Origin: Amaranthus tricolor
Taxonomy: Eukaryota; Streptophyta; Magnoliopsida; Caryophyllales; Amaranthaceae
Reading direction: 5' to 3'
Assembly: GCF_026212465.1 (NCBI RefSeq)
Contig: NC_080058.1
Span: forward strand, 12,206,893-12,270,892
DNA length: 64,000 nucleotides
Shown: piece by piece, positions 35,295 to 46,561 of the stretch
How the letters are laid out: each line of letters starts with the position of its first letter
How positions within the stretch are numbered: position 1 is the first letter of the stretch
Made by a program: the position numbers and the translations under genes
The notes under the pieces: generated by a model
Seen by the model: the letters and a program-made list of their open reading frames with translations, nothing else
The model's database searches: none
Told to the model about the DNA's origin: nothing

Positions 35295-38200
35295 GTGAGG
35301 GGGAACAACTCATGGTATCTCGACAGTGGGTGTTCCAAGCACATGACGGGTGACAAATCTAAATTTCTCTCACTTGAAGCATATGATGGGGGAACTGTAA
35401 CCTTCGGTGATAATATGAAGGGTGAGATAATCGCCAAAGGAAAGGTTGGAAGGTCAAGTTCCCATGCCATTGACAATGTATTTTTAGTCGAGAATTTAAA
35501 ACACAATCTTTTAAGTATTTCTCAATTTTGTGACAAAGGTAACTCTGTTAAGTTTACTTCTGAACGATGCATAATTTCTAGGAACAACACAGGAGACCCT
35601 GTGCTTGAGGGAATCAGAAAAGGGAACACTTATGTTGTGGACCTGGACACTGTTCCCAAAACCAGTCTAACGTGTTTAAGCGTTATAGAAGAAGACCCAC
35701 TGCTTTGGCACAAGCGTCTGGGTCATGCTAGCTATTCATTGATTAACACCTTAAGATCAAAAGACCTAGTAAGAGGATTACCAGCAATAAAATTCCTCAA
35801 AAATGAAATTTGTGATCCTTGTGCTAAAGGAAAAAAAGTGCGGTCATCCTTTAAATCAAAGTATCTGGTGACTACCTCTAGACCATTAGAATTAATTCAT
35901 ATGGATTTATGTGGACCTATAAGAACACAAAGCCGTAGTGGAAAAAGATATGTGTTTATCATAGTTGATGACTATAGTAGATTTACTTGGACCCTATTTT
36001 TAGTAAGCAAAGATGAAGCTTTTGATGAGTTTGTTTCTTTTGCTAACAAAATACAAAAATCTACCAATAATCTAATTGTTCACATAAGATCAGATCATGG
36101 CAAAGAATTTGAAAATTCAAACTTTATGAATTACTGTAATGAACATGGTATAAATCACAATTTTTCCGCTCCTAGAACACCACAACAAAATGGAGTGGTA
36201 GAAAGGAAAAATAGAACCCTAGAAGAAATGGCTAGGACTATGTTGATTGCTAGTGGTCTACCTAGAAATTTTTGGGCTGAGGCCGTCAATACTGCTTGTT
36301 ATATTATGAATCGTGTATTAATAAGACCAATCACTTCCAAAACACCCTATGAATTGCTTAAAGGTGTTAAACCAAATATTTTCTATTTTCGTGTGTTTGG
36401 ATGCAAATGTTTTGTTCATGTAAATGGAAAACGAAATATAGGTAAATTTGATGAAAGAAGTGATGAAGTAGTATTTCTCGGTTATTCATCAGATAGCAAA
36501 GCTTACAGAGTTTATAATAAGAGAACAATGTGCGTGGAGGAATCCGTTCACATAATCTTTGATGAAACTAACTTTTCAACAAGTGAACAGGAAATAAACA
36601 ATGTAAAAATAGGTCTTGCAAATTTAGAAGATGATGAAGAAATAAAGGTGCAAGATCAAGGAACAGCAGGTGAACAACCAATACAAGAAAGCGAAGAAGA
36701 AACTAACCAAGTCCAGGAACTGCCAGCACAACTGGACCAGCAAACTGTTCCCAATTCAGCTGTTCCCGCAGATGAGAAAAATGATCTAGTAGCTGAACAA
36801 AATGCCAATCAAGATGTTGAGCCAGAACATGCTACTGTTCCCTCAAGAGAATTTGTGCCCAAACCTTGGAAATATCAAAGTTATCATCCTCTTGATTTGA
36901 TTATAAGTGATTTGAATAAAGGAACACAAACTAGATCTCAAATGAGAAACTTTTGTGCTCATTTTGCGTTCCTATCATCACTTGAACCCAAAAATCACGA
37001 AGAAGCTCTAAAGGATTCCGAATGGATAGTAGCCATGCAAGATGAATTAAATGAATTTGAAAGAAACAAAGTATGGCACTTAGAACCCAAACCAAAACAC
37101 AAGAAGGTAATTGGTTTGAAATGGGTATTTCGGAATAAGCTAGATGAGCATGGAATAATAGTAAGAAACAAAGCAAGACTTGTGGTCAAAGGGTACAATC
37201 AACAAGAAGGTATTGATTACACTGAGACATTTGCTTCGGTAGCAAGGTTAGAGGCTATTAGAATTTTAATTTCTTTTGCTGCATTTATGAACTTTAAGTT
37301 ATATCAAATGGATGTGAAATGTGCTTTCTTAAATGGTTTTCTTGATGAAGAAGTTTTTGTTGAACAACCCCCAGGTTTTGAGAACACCTCTTGTCCTGAT
37401 CATGTCTACAAGCTTGACAAAGCTTTATATGGCTTGAAGCAAGCTCCTAGGCAATGGTATGAAAGACTATCAAAGTTTTTGATTCAAAATAACTTTGTAA
37501 GAGGAAAAATTGACAAAACCTTATTCTTTAAGAATAAAGGTTATGATATTTTAGTTGTTCAAATTTATGTTGATGATATTATTTTTGGTGCGACCAATGA
37601 TTTGTTATGTAAAGAAATTTCCAACCTTATGGGCACAGAATTTGAAATGAGCATGATGGGAGAATTAAATTTCTTCCTTGGTTTGCAAATTAAACAAACT
37701 GAAAATGGTATTTTTATTCATCAACAAAAATACATAAAAGAACTTCTTAAGAAGTATGGGCTAAACAACGCTAAAACCAAGCATACACCCATGGCTACAA
37801 ATGTTAGATTAGATGAAGACCTAAAAGGAACTAACATAGATCAAACAATGTATCGAGGCATGATAGGTTCCTATTATATCTAACTGCAAGTAGACCCGAT
37901 ATTTCATTTAGTGTTGGTTTATGTGCTAGATTTCAGTCCAATCCCAAAGAATCACATCTCACAGCAGTAAAACGGATTTTAAGATATTTGAAGGGAACAA
38001 ACGACTTGTCCCTATTTTATCCTAAGAGTGATGTTTATGATTTAAAAGGCTTCAGTGATGCAGATTATGCAGGTGATCTAGTTAATAGAAAAAGCACGTC
38101 AGGTATGGTACAATTTCTTGGCTCATGTTTAGTTTCATGGAGTTCCAAGAAACAAAACACGGTTGCATTATCCACAGCCAAAGCTGAATACGTAGCAGCA

Positions 38201-38519
38201 GCAGCTTGCTGTTCCCAAATGCTTTGGATAAAACAGCAACTAAGAGATTTTGGTATTAAAATTGAATGCATTCCTATTTATTGTGATAATACCAGTGCCA
38301 TATGTATATCTAAAGATCCAGTGCATCACTCACGAGCTAAACACATACATATTAGACATCATTTTCTTAAGGATAATGTAGAAAACAAAAATATTGTATT
38401 AAAGCATGTTAATACAAATGAATAAGTTGCAGATATTCTGACCAAACCACTTCCAAGGGAACAATATGAAAAAAATGAGATTGGAACTTGGTATGATCAA
38501 GCTCCACTAAAGTTGATTG
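35295..38519 (+). pseudogene. Sirevirus-type pol (protease, integrase, RT, RNase H)
   Basis: Almost intact. Protease: [14 protein letters not shown] (about 35313). Integrase: HKRLGH zinc region, then HMDLCGPI, the D-D-E core with [11 protein letters not shown] and SDHGKEF, and [57 protein letters not shown] and the catalytic YVDD. A one-base loss near 37867 ends the long frame at 37883. RNase H continues in another frame through 37988-38425 (GFSDADYAGD, STAKAEYVAA) to a TAA at 38423-38425, after which VADILTKPLPRE is still readable. Between integrase and RT is an acidic Glu/Gln-rich linker. Confidence 0.93.
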
Positions 38520-39028
38520 CATAAAATTCCCAATGAAGCATCATGAGAATGAAAAAGGTCAGGAATCAACCTCAATATCTTGATTGAGGATCAATTATTG
38601 AATGGATGAGGTAAACACTTAATAAAGTTTGTACTATGAATGTCTTCTCGTTTGTATGTTGTTAAGTTGATCAGACCAAAGCAGTATGTTCGTTATTCTC
38701 TTCATATAATATTTTATAATATCATAATTCATTCTTTTTATAATTTAATATTTCATAATTTTGTTCTTCATTTTTATTATATAGTCAACATAAATCAATA
38801 AGAAAATATGGGAAACGGTTTTCATTTTTTTTCAAATAATCCTTCCAAATCACAAGTAATGATGATGGCATTGATGAGATGGGACTTAAGGTAACCGTCA
38901 TTTCAACCCTGTATTAAACTCTCAACCTTTTCAAAAGTACTCACGCTACTCACATTACTCATGCTTTCTCAATTCTTCTTCAAGAAACTTTTCTCCTTCT
39001 CTTCTCTCAATCTTTTCAAAAGTTCAAA

Positions 39029-40724
39029 ATGAAAACCCCAAGATCTTCAAAATCAGGCAAGAAAACCCCTAAATCTCGTACACATACCCAGCCACAACCT
39101 CTAAAAGTGGTTCATCCTCCACCATTACTGGATGCTGCACCACCCACAACCACAGAAACCACAAAAGAATCACCCAAACATACTACTGAACCTACCAGTA
39201 CCAAACGCAAGATTTCAGGTGGTTCATCTTCCAAAGTAGTCAAACGTTCGAAGCATAGTGATCCTAATAGTGCTGAAGAAATATCAAAAGAAATGTCTAT
39301 TGGTTTCGGACTTGAAAAATATTGGTATGACTCTACCCATTTTCCTCAACTGCATGACATTTTGCAACATCAAGAATGGGAAGTTTTGATGTCAAATTTT
39401 AGTTGCAGTTCCATTTTTCCAAATCTCATGCGAGAATTTATTTCAAATTTCTCAAATGATTGTGGGATGTGTTCTAGTACTGTCAAGAACATCAAAATAG
39501 AATTTAATAGTGCATTGCTTGGGGAGTGGTTTAATGTTCCTAATGTTGGGTATGATAATTACTACGTTGGTTCAAAAATAGTATTTTCTGGGATAAATGA
39601 AAAAACGATTTTAAAATTTTTAGGGATTCAGCAAAGAAAAGGGAAAATAAGCCATAACATTTTGAATCCTCTGCATAAATTACTGTACAATATTGCTCGA
39701 AGATTTATTTTTCCAAGAAACTCCAAAAGGAGTGAAGTAAGTTTACGTGATGCTACATTGATTTACTGCATGGCTAATCACATAAAGATAAATTTTCCAT
39801 CTTTGATGATATCTCATTTGTCTGATTGTATTGAGAAGAAAAATTTTGTTGGTTATGGAGGGTTGTTGACCTGAATTTTTCAGAAAATTTGATGTCCCTT
39901 TGGAAGGGTTGGAGTTCGCAATGGGACCCAACATGAAGATAGGTGCAAAGTGTTTACAAAATTTGCACTTAAAATTAACTGATGAAGGGATGTTAATACA
40001 TTATTTAGAGGAGGAAGTTGAAGTTGGTTCTGAAGAAGAAGGGATTGAAAAAGAAGAAGAAAAATTGAGGGAAGAAGAACATGAAGAAAAAGAGGAAAAG
40101 GAGCAAGGACATGTTCCCACTAATAATATTGAAACAGAAGAAAAAGGGGAACAGGATGGAGAAGCTAGTACGGGGGAAGCAGAACAGGAAGGAGTCTTAG
40201 GAGAAGATGCTTATCACAATCTCTGTAATGATTCAAGTGATGAAGAGACTGTGATATCATTGAGGAGAAAGGCTAAATCTGTTCAGAGGAAGAGTAGGAG
40301 GTTAGCCTCAAAACGTAAAACTACAATGGTTGATGATACCACATTTGAGACCATCCCTGAGTCTACATCCAATAAACCTCCCTCTCCCAAGCCAACCACA
40401 TCATCACCACATCACACTCCATCACCACCACATCACAATCCATCACCACCGCAATCACCTATTCACTTTACACCACCACCATCTCAGTCTTCACCAGGTA
40501 ATGGTTGTGCTAACCCTGATCCTGTTCCTGCAGCTTCTTCAAACTTTATCCTCTCCAAGCTCCTTGACCTACAGTCTCAATTCACTGCTTTTCAAGACGA
40601 AATTTGAGTCTCACTTGCTTCAATTGTTGATCAGCTTAACCAGATGGAGAGCCGTCTTGGTGCCAAGTTGGACACAGTGGAAGTACAGACTGAGTTCATC
40701 GATGAAGAAGAGACTGCTCCTTGA
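39029..40724 (+). pseudogene. Sirevirus-type env-like ORF, frameshifted
   Basis: 39029-39874 starts MKTPRSSKSGKKTPKSR, a basic Pro/Thr-rich N-terminus, followed by a globular region. A one-base insertion near 39873 shifts the frame, and 39900-40607 continues with a very acidic Glu-rich block, a Ser/Arg region and a Pro/His/Ser-rich stretch. After a TGA (about 40605-40607) the same frame runs to 40724 with a short coiled-coil-like end. This third ORF downstream of pol is known from SIRE-type elements; I see no convincing signal peptide or transmembrane helix, so 'env-like' is positional only. Confidence 0.72.
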
Positions 40725-41198
40725 TTCCTCTTCCCATGTTTTTAATGATTTGTTGGCTGTAACACTAATCAAACAATTTCACTTTTCTTTGTACCATCTG
40801 GGGTACACGTTTGTATTTGAACAACTGCTACATTTCTTTCTTTTGTTTTTATTTTCTGGTCTGTGATGACTAACATTATGCAGATTTGATTACTTTTTAT
40901 GGTGCTTAATTTCATTATTGTTTCTTGCTTTCATCACTGACAAATCTATATGGTTTGTGCTGAGGTTTGATAATCCCATATTCCTTTTGATTGATGGCAA
41001 AAGGGGGAAGATTATGCACAAATTTAAGAAGAGCTGTGATTACACAGTACATATCTTGATTGATTTATATTGCTTTTTATGGAAGTTAATGTGCTGTGTT
41101 TATGATATCTTAGAATCTGATCATCTGTGTTGATATTTAGTTTTTATGGATATTTTGATTAATTGTTTTGATTAATTGTTTTAAAGTTGTTTCTCTGA
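40725..41198 (+). other. Sirevirus-type 3' non-coding region with polypurine tract
   Basis: Non-coding. The purine run GCAAAAGGGGGAAGA near 40997-41011 matches the polypurine motif typical of Sireviruses. The first roughly 1 kb of the expected 3' LTR is absent; the sequence passes directly into its terminal part at about 41199. Confidence 0.65.
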
Positions 41199-41368
41199 AG
41201 GTTTCCACGTAAAATCTTTGTCTCCTTTTTATCTTTTGCTTTTTAAGTTTAAGCTTTATTTTGTTTGTTAAAATTCCGCAAATTAGAAGAAAAAACGTAG
41301 TAAAGCTTGATACACAACAATTCACCCCCCCCTCTTGTTGCATTCGACCATCTTTGTGTATTTCAACA
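41199..41368 (+). repeat. Sirevirus-type 3' LTR, only the last 170 bp
   Basis: Starts GGTTTCCACGTAAAATCTTT and matches 33225-33394 base by base, with two extra C in the poly-C run. The left approximately 1000 bp of the LTR were lost. Confidence 0.92.
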
Positions 41369-41373
41369 GCTTG

Positions 41374-42821
41374 GTTGTCGGAATTAAACATATAATATAT
41401 TGTTGGAAAGATATTGAAGTCTAGTTTCCAATGCTACAAACCTAGACTAAGTGAAATCTTCTTATCAAAAGTTATTGCCAAAGAGTGAACATGTATCAAA
41501 TTTCATTTCATGCTTTTAGACATAATTTTTAATAGAAAGATCACATTAATGTAAGGTTTGCAGCATTGGAAACTAGACTTCAAGAGCTTCTCAATCATAT
41601 AATATCTACCCGATTTCGACAACTGAGCAAGAAATGATGACCATTTAAAATTTTCTGCGAATTTCAGTACACATGTAAATGAACCTAGTTGTACGTTTTG
41701 TGCGACTCGATCTAGGCCCAGTCGCACATTATGTGCTACTAGGTCCATTTTCTGATTTATCTTTTAAATTAATATTTATTTTCTAAATTTAATTATTTTA
41801 AAATAATGTTCTTAATAAAATGTTTAAGTTAAGTAATAATCATTTTTTAATTCAATTATTATTAATAATTTTTAGTTTAATAATAATAATAATTTTTGTA
41901 TTTTATTTTTTTTAAATAATATTTAATTTTTGAATATAATTAATATTTATTTTAAAATTCAATCAATATTTTGGGTTCCAAATTCATTAGACATATTTTT
42001 AAATTTAATTAATATTTTTACTAAAGAGAAATTGGAGAGATAGAAGTATGAAATGAGTAAAGAACAATACTAAAATTCAATTTATAAAGGCAAAATGAAA
42101 AATCTGATGACATTAATTAAAATATTTTTTGATTTATTCACTTTGAGATTTAAATTGACAACATTCTTAGTACTTCCTCCATTCTGAAAGAGTTGCTGCA
42201 TTATGATTATTGACAATATTTATCATTCAAGTTTATTTTTTTATGTTACGGTTAATCATACAACTAAAGAGATTGCAAAATTCTAAGTGACATCCTTACA
42301 AAAGTTTGTCATATGGAATAATCAAATTGATTAATTGCTATATTTATTGAATTAAATAAGGTAACATTGATTTTATTCTGTAACATGTCATTATATTTCA
42401 TCATCCATATTTTTTAATAAAATTAATTATCCACATTTTTTAATTTAATTAAAGATCGTAAATTTTAGATGTTATTTGGTTAACTTATTAGGTAAAGTAT
42501 TTATGCAATTTACTAAAAAAAAATTCAAATGTCCACATATTTAAATAAACACAAATTTTTTTTTCCCACTAAACGTCTATCGATCATCAAATTGTTAAAA
42601 TAAATAATTTACGGTGAAAATTTCCACTTGATAACGATAACATAAATTATACCATTGTTTAAAAATCATAATATTTCTACATCTTACTATTAATAATTTT
42701 GTGCATTGCACGAGTTTATATACTAGTGTGTTAGAAAAATATAGTCGAGTGAGATTTTGTTTGAATCGTCTAACCGCATACATTGTAATATTAATTTTTT
42801 TAATTTTGGGATATTTTATAT
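41374..42821. other. Relic zone right of the Sirevirus-type insertion
   Basis: Was contiguous with 32213 before the insertion. It holds an inverted repeat (41388-41443 and 41556-41610, sharing GAAGTCTAGTTTCCAATGCT), a type of sequence common in gypsy LTRs, and a 60-bp palindrome (41684-41743). A lone Stowaway-like end, TACTTCCTCCATTCTGAAAG, is near 42172. The remainder is AT-rich without coding potential. Confidence 0.55.
41684..41743. repeat. 60-bp imperfect palindrome related to the MULE subterminal repeats
   Basis: Begins CCTAGT and ends ACTAGG, with GTGCGACT and AGTCGCAC facing each other around a CGATCTAGGCCC centre. It closely resembles the palindrome near the right end of MULE-A (49715-49776) but lies 1.6 kb outside MULE-A. 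Confidence 0.7.
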
Positions 42822-43148
42822 GGTAGGCACGAACATTTGCAAAAGACCAGTAGTAATCTTTAAAAAAATTCCATAAAATAGCATTGTACTTTTTGGGCAT
42901 CAATGTTACGACAGCTTAAATTTTAAAAGTTCAATGCTATTTTGTGGAATTTTAAGAAAAGAAGGTTTACTGTATTTTAAAGAAGAAGGACAAGGGTAAA
43001 AATGAAATTTCACAACTTAATAAAATAATCTAACGTTTTTTTTGGTTATTAATGTTACAATAGCTTAAATTCCAAAAGTATAATGCTATTTTAGGGAACT
43101 TTTTAAAAATTTGTTACCACTGGCCTTTTGCAAAAGTTCGTTCCTAAT
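42822..43148. mobile_element. Non-autonomous element with about 95-bp terminal inverted repeats
   Basis: The left arm has GCACGAACATTTGCAAAAG and later CCATAAAATAGCATT. The right arm is the reverse complement (AATGCTATTTTAGGG, CTTTTGCAAAAGTTCGTTCC) with about 80% match by eye. 327 bp, non-coding. The long arms suggest a MULE-type MITE; no target duplication is clear. Confidence 0.7.
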
Positions 43149-43616
43149 ATGTAGAATTTACCTTAATTTTTAAATGTGCATAACTTAATTTGTAAATGAT
43201 TAAAATTATGTTAAAAGTCAAATATAGCAAATATAGTAGAACAGAAGAACTATTTGACTTAGTTTTGGAATGAATGGAGATCTAGGAAAGAAAAAACAAA
43301 CGCGATCCTTAAACATCGCCGCCCTTTTCATTTTATCACCACCCTTGCCTTAATGAATTTACGAAATTTCCCCTGGACTTAAAATTTCTTATATATACTC
43401 CAAACTCACTAAATAACACCTTTATCACTCTTAAAATATTAAATTACAACATAAAATTAGTGGATCAAAAGCTAAGAAATTCAAATCGCAAACAAATAAT
43501 CGAGGTAATTTTCATTCGAATTTAATTAAATTTAATTTTTAAGAAAAAAAGTAAAAAAAATAAAGTGAGTAGCACGCGACTCGACCGCAAACATGTTTTT
43601 AATTTATTTTTTTAAA

Positions 43617-43617
<1 letters not shown>

Positions 43618-43686
<69 letters not shown>

Positions 43687-43689
43687 TAC

Positions 43690-43736
<47 letters not shown>

Positions 43737-43871
43737 TTTTATTTTTCTTTTAAATATTATTTTTATTATTTTTGTTGGTTATGTTGTTGTTGTTATTGTT
43801 ATTGTTAGTAAATTTTTTTAATGTTATTTTTAAATATTGTTTTAGTTATTAGTGTTATGATTATTATTGTT

Positions 43872-43946
<75 letters not shown>

Positions 43947-43986
43947 GTTTTTGTTGTTGTTGTTGTTGATTTAGAAAATTAATTAC

Positions 43987-44055
<69 letters not shown>
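43618..44055. repeat. ATT/AAT microsatellites in the MULE-A left region
   Basis: Two ATT-type runs (43618-43732 and about 43878-43946) are followed by an AAT-type run (43987-44055) in opposite polarity, with GTT and TTG variants between. Opposed ATT and AAT runs can pair as a hairpin. Confidence 0.95.
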
Positions 44056-44057
<2 letters not shown>

Positions 44058-44244
44058 TTTTGTTAAATTATATTTGTTGATAATGATTAGTTAAATATTG
44101 TTGTTGTTATATTATATTTGTTGATAATGAGTAGTTTAATATGTTAATTAATTATTGTCTTTTGTTCGTGTGGTTAATTTAACGTAATGTTTGATTATTT
44201 TTATGCATTAATAATAGTTAATTAAATTATCAAAATTGTAGTAA

Positions 44245-46323
44245 ATGACTAGTAATCAAGGGAAAGGAAAGGGTTTTTTTAGACACTTTTTGAGCGGTAA
44301 TAGTTCTAGGCCTACCTTACTCAGACCCTCATGAGAGGAGGGTTATGGGTTCTGCTAGGAGGGCTAGGCAAGAAGATTCTACCAGACATATGAGGCCCAA
44401 CGGTTGAGTATGCTGCACCAAGTGCGCACTCGGTTTGATGACCAGGCTAGCCTCCAGAGTAGTTGGGGGGTTTCTAGTGATGATGATGATGAGTACCAAG
44501 GCTTTGTTGGTCGCCCAGTGGATTGGCCTGTTGTCCGCGGGCAAGACAGTAAATTCACGCGTGCCAGCCATAGTTCTGCAGGCGCATCTGAGCATGCCGG
44601 AGATAGTCACATTGATATTGAGCCGCCACGGGGGAGTAGGCGCTCACAGTCCGCTGGAGCGGACTGGTTGATCACATCGCCCTAGCCCGGGGAGCCCACT
44701 GATATGCGCTTGATACCCAACTATGGGGGGCACATAGGTAAAGTTATTTTTGAGGGCTCTGAGCGTACGCCCTTTGATTCTAGAGTGTCGTAGTAGAAAG
44801 AAGCTGTTACGGGCGATCATCGGATTGCGGGATATGTCTGATGCGCTTGACGATGTTCTACCTGCCACTCTCCTCGGCCGACTACCTTACATTATGCGCT
44901 TGACTGTGCTTTGATATCGGCCTTCGTGGAGAGGTGGCAGCAGGATACGAACACCTTCCACATGCCCAGGGGGGAGATGACGATTATGTTGCACGACGTG
45001 CAACGCATATTGGGCATAGGTATTGAAGGTTCACTACCGGCTAAACCTACTGAGGGGGAGTGGAAGCTCGCTATTGCAGGTTTGTTTGGGGAGCCCATGT
45101 CCGAGCTACGACGGAAAAGGATATTCACTAGCGGTTGCATCAATGTTGGTGAAGTTATGCACTTGTGCCATCGGTCCCAAGTTATGGAGACCTAGTCGAC
45201 AGCCTATTACATGGCTATTGTCGGCTTTACACTGCTGGCGAATAAGACCAGAACCGACATGCGACCTCACCCGATACTAACCGTCAATGTCGATCAGGAT
45301 GAGATCGCTTCGGGTGCAGTGACGCTGGCATACATATATCGGCAACTGGGAATGGCATCTACGGCTGGTTGCAAGACCATTGTTAGTTTCCTCACATTGC
45401 TTCAGACATGGATTTGCGAGTACTTTCCAGCCTTCCGCCCCCATCCTCGTCAAGCAGATGTGTGTAATAAGGCTAGGGCGGAGATGTGGTCAACGCCCAA
45501 GCCAGGTCGTGAGATCAACAGGCTGAGGGACTGCAGAAGTATATTGGACTCCCTAACGAAAACTCAGGTATTGTACATCACATCACACTTTGTTACGCAT
45601 GTTATTTTAATTTTAGATTATTTTTTTATGTTAATTTCGCTTGTATGCAGGTGGAATGGACTTCGTACATGACTTCTACAAGTGTGTTGCTAAATAATCA
45701 CCCACGCACCGCCTACATCGGGGGTATCACTTGCTTTGATATCGTCGAGGTGTATTTGTCGGAGAGGACAATGCGACAGCTGGGCTTTGTGCAGGCAATT
45801 CCTCTCTCTCCTATGAGACCCACTCACGCTCTACTACCGGCTCACGGTACCTATTTCGTGACCTTTGTTTCTCCGCCTATTTACACGGAGGTATGGAGTG
45901 GATTCCCCTTTTGTGGCCGCATTGGTGATCAGGCACTTCGTCGACATCTGTTCCATCAGAGGCTGATCCTAGTTACGTTGACTGGTTCAGTGTTTTCCCA
46001 CCCATATGTCCTCCCCGACGAATGACCGAGTGCCGGTTTTGGTCCAGCTGAAAGCAGAGCGGAATACGTTAGTTTTTCCAATTTATTTGTTTTCTATTAT
46101 GTTTTTGTGTTATTTAGATGTTGTTTAATATCTTGTTCACAACTTTTTTTTTTTTTTTTTACAGTTTCTAAATGAATGGTCGAGTCAAGTTGCTCCATTG
46201 CTGAGACTGCCTCCTGTTGCGGAAATGAGCCCCCAGGAAAGACAGACTTTAAATGTGTACGTTGATGATGTTAGAGATTTATTTGCCGAATGGCAAGCTT
46301 TTAAGGGGCATGACCCTTCATAG
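44245..46323 (+). pseudogene. Plant mobile domain (PMD) protein of MULE-A
   Basis: Candidate start ATG at 44245. The PMD is read in pieces: LIPNYGGHIGKVIF (44711-44752); FVERWQQDTNTFHMPRGEMT with ILGIGIEG (44911-45195); a middle segment with YIYRQLG and LLQTWICEYFP (45211-45567); an 83-bp GT-AG intron (45568-45650); and GGITCFDIVEVYLSERTMRQ (45651-46067). A second intron (46068-46164) leads to a last exon 46165-46323 ending FAEWQAFKGHDPS. Frameshifts occur before 44404, near 44790, 44900, 45200 and 45930, with stops at 45193 and 46023. PMD proteins include MAIN/MAIL1, nuclear factors linked to silencing; their role in transposons is not known. Confidence 0.85.
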
Positions 46324-46412
46324 ACTATTTGATTTTGTAATTTAAAACTAATTTACATCAATGCTTTTATTAATTTACATCAATTCTATACATATTGAAT
46401 TCCATCCACGTA

Positions 46413-46561
46413 TTGAATCCCATCTACATATATAGTTAAACTAAATATTGATGTACACAATAGTAACACTATGGACTATCTACAAATTGAATTCTATCTA
46501 CATGTGTAGTTAAACTAAATAATGATGTACACAATAGTTACACTATGGACTATCTAAATTT
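46413..46561. repeat. Tandem duplication, about 74-bp unit
   Basis: Two head-to-tail copies (46413-46486 and 46487-46561) of ATTGAAT-C-ATCTACAT, TAGTTAAACTAAAT, GATGTACACAATAGT and ACACTATGGACTATCTA. It lies between the stop codons of the two convergent MULE-A genes and reaches the end of the minus-strand gene. Confidence 0.9.

Larger units (their letters stand above)
32219..41368 (+). mobile_element. Sirevirus-type (SIRE/Maximus) copia retrotransposon
   Basis: The boundaries are fixed by a perfect 5-bp target duplication GCTTG (32214-32218 and 41369-41373), an LTR start TGTTGG and an end CAACA. Order: 5' LTR (1176 bp), primer site TGGTATCAAAGCC, gag, protease-integrase-RT-RNase H, an env-like ORF, polypurine tract, and a 3' LTR reduced to about its last 170 bp. 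The extra ORF after pol and the long gag are hallmarks of Sireviruses. Several frameshifts and stops make it non-autonomous. Confidence 0.92.

Noticed and set aside
40330..40866. 178-aa His/Pro/Leu-rich plus-strand ORF
   Set aside because: Alternative frame of the Pro/His-rich part of the Sirevirus-type env-like ORF; low-complexity composition only.
43593..43808. ORF with poly-Tyr/poly-Leu
   Set aside because: It is the ATT microsatellite read as protein.
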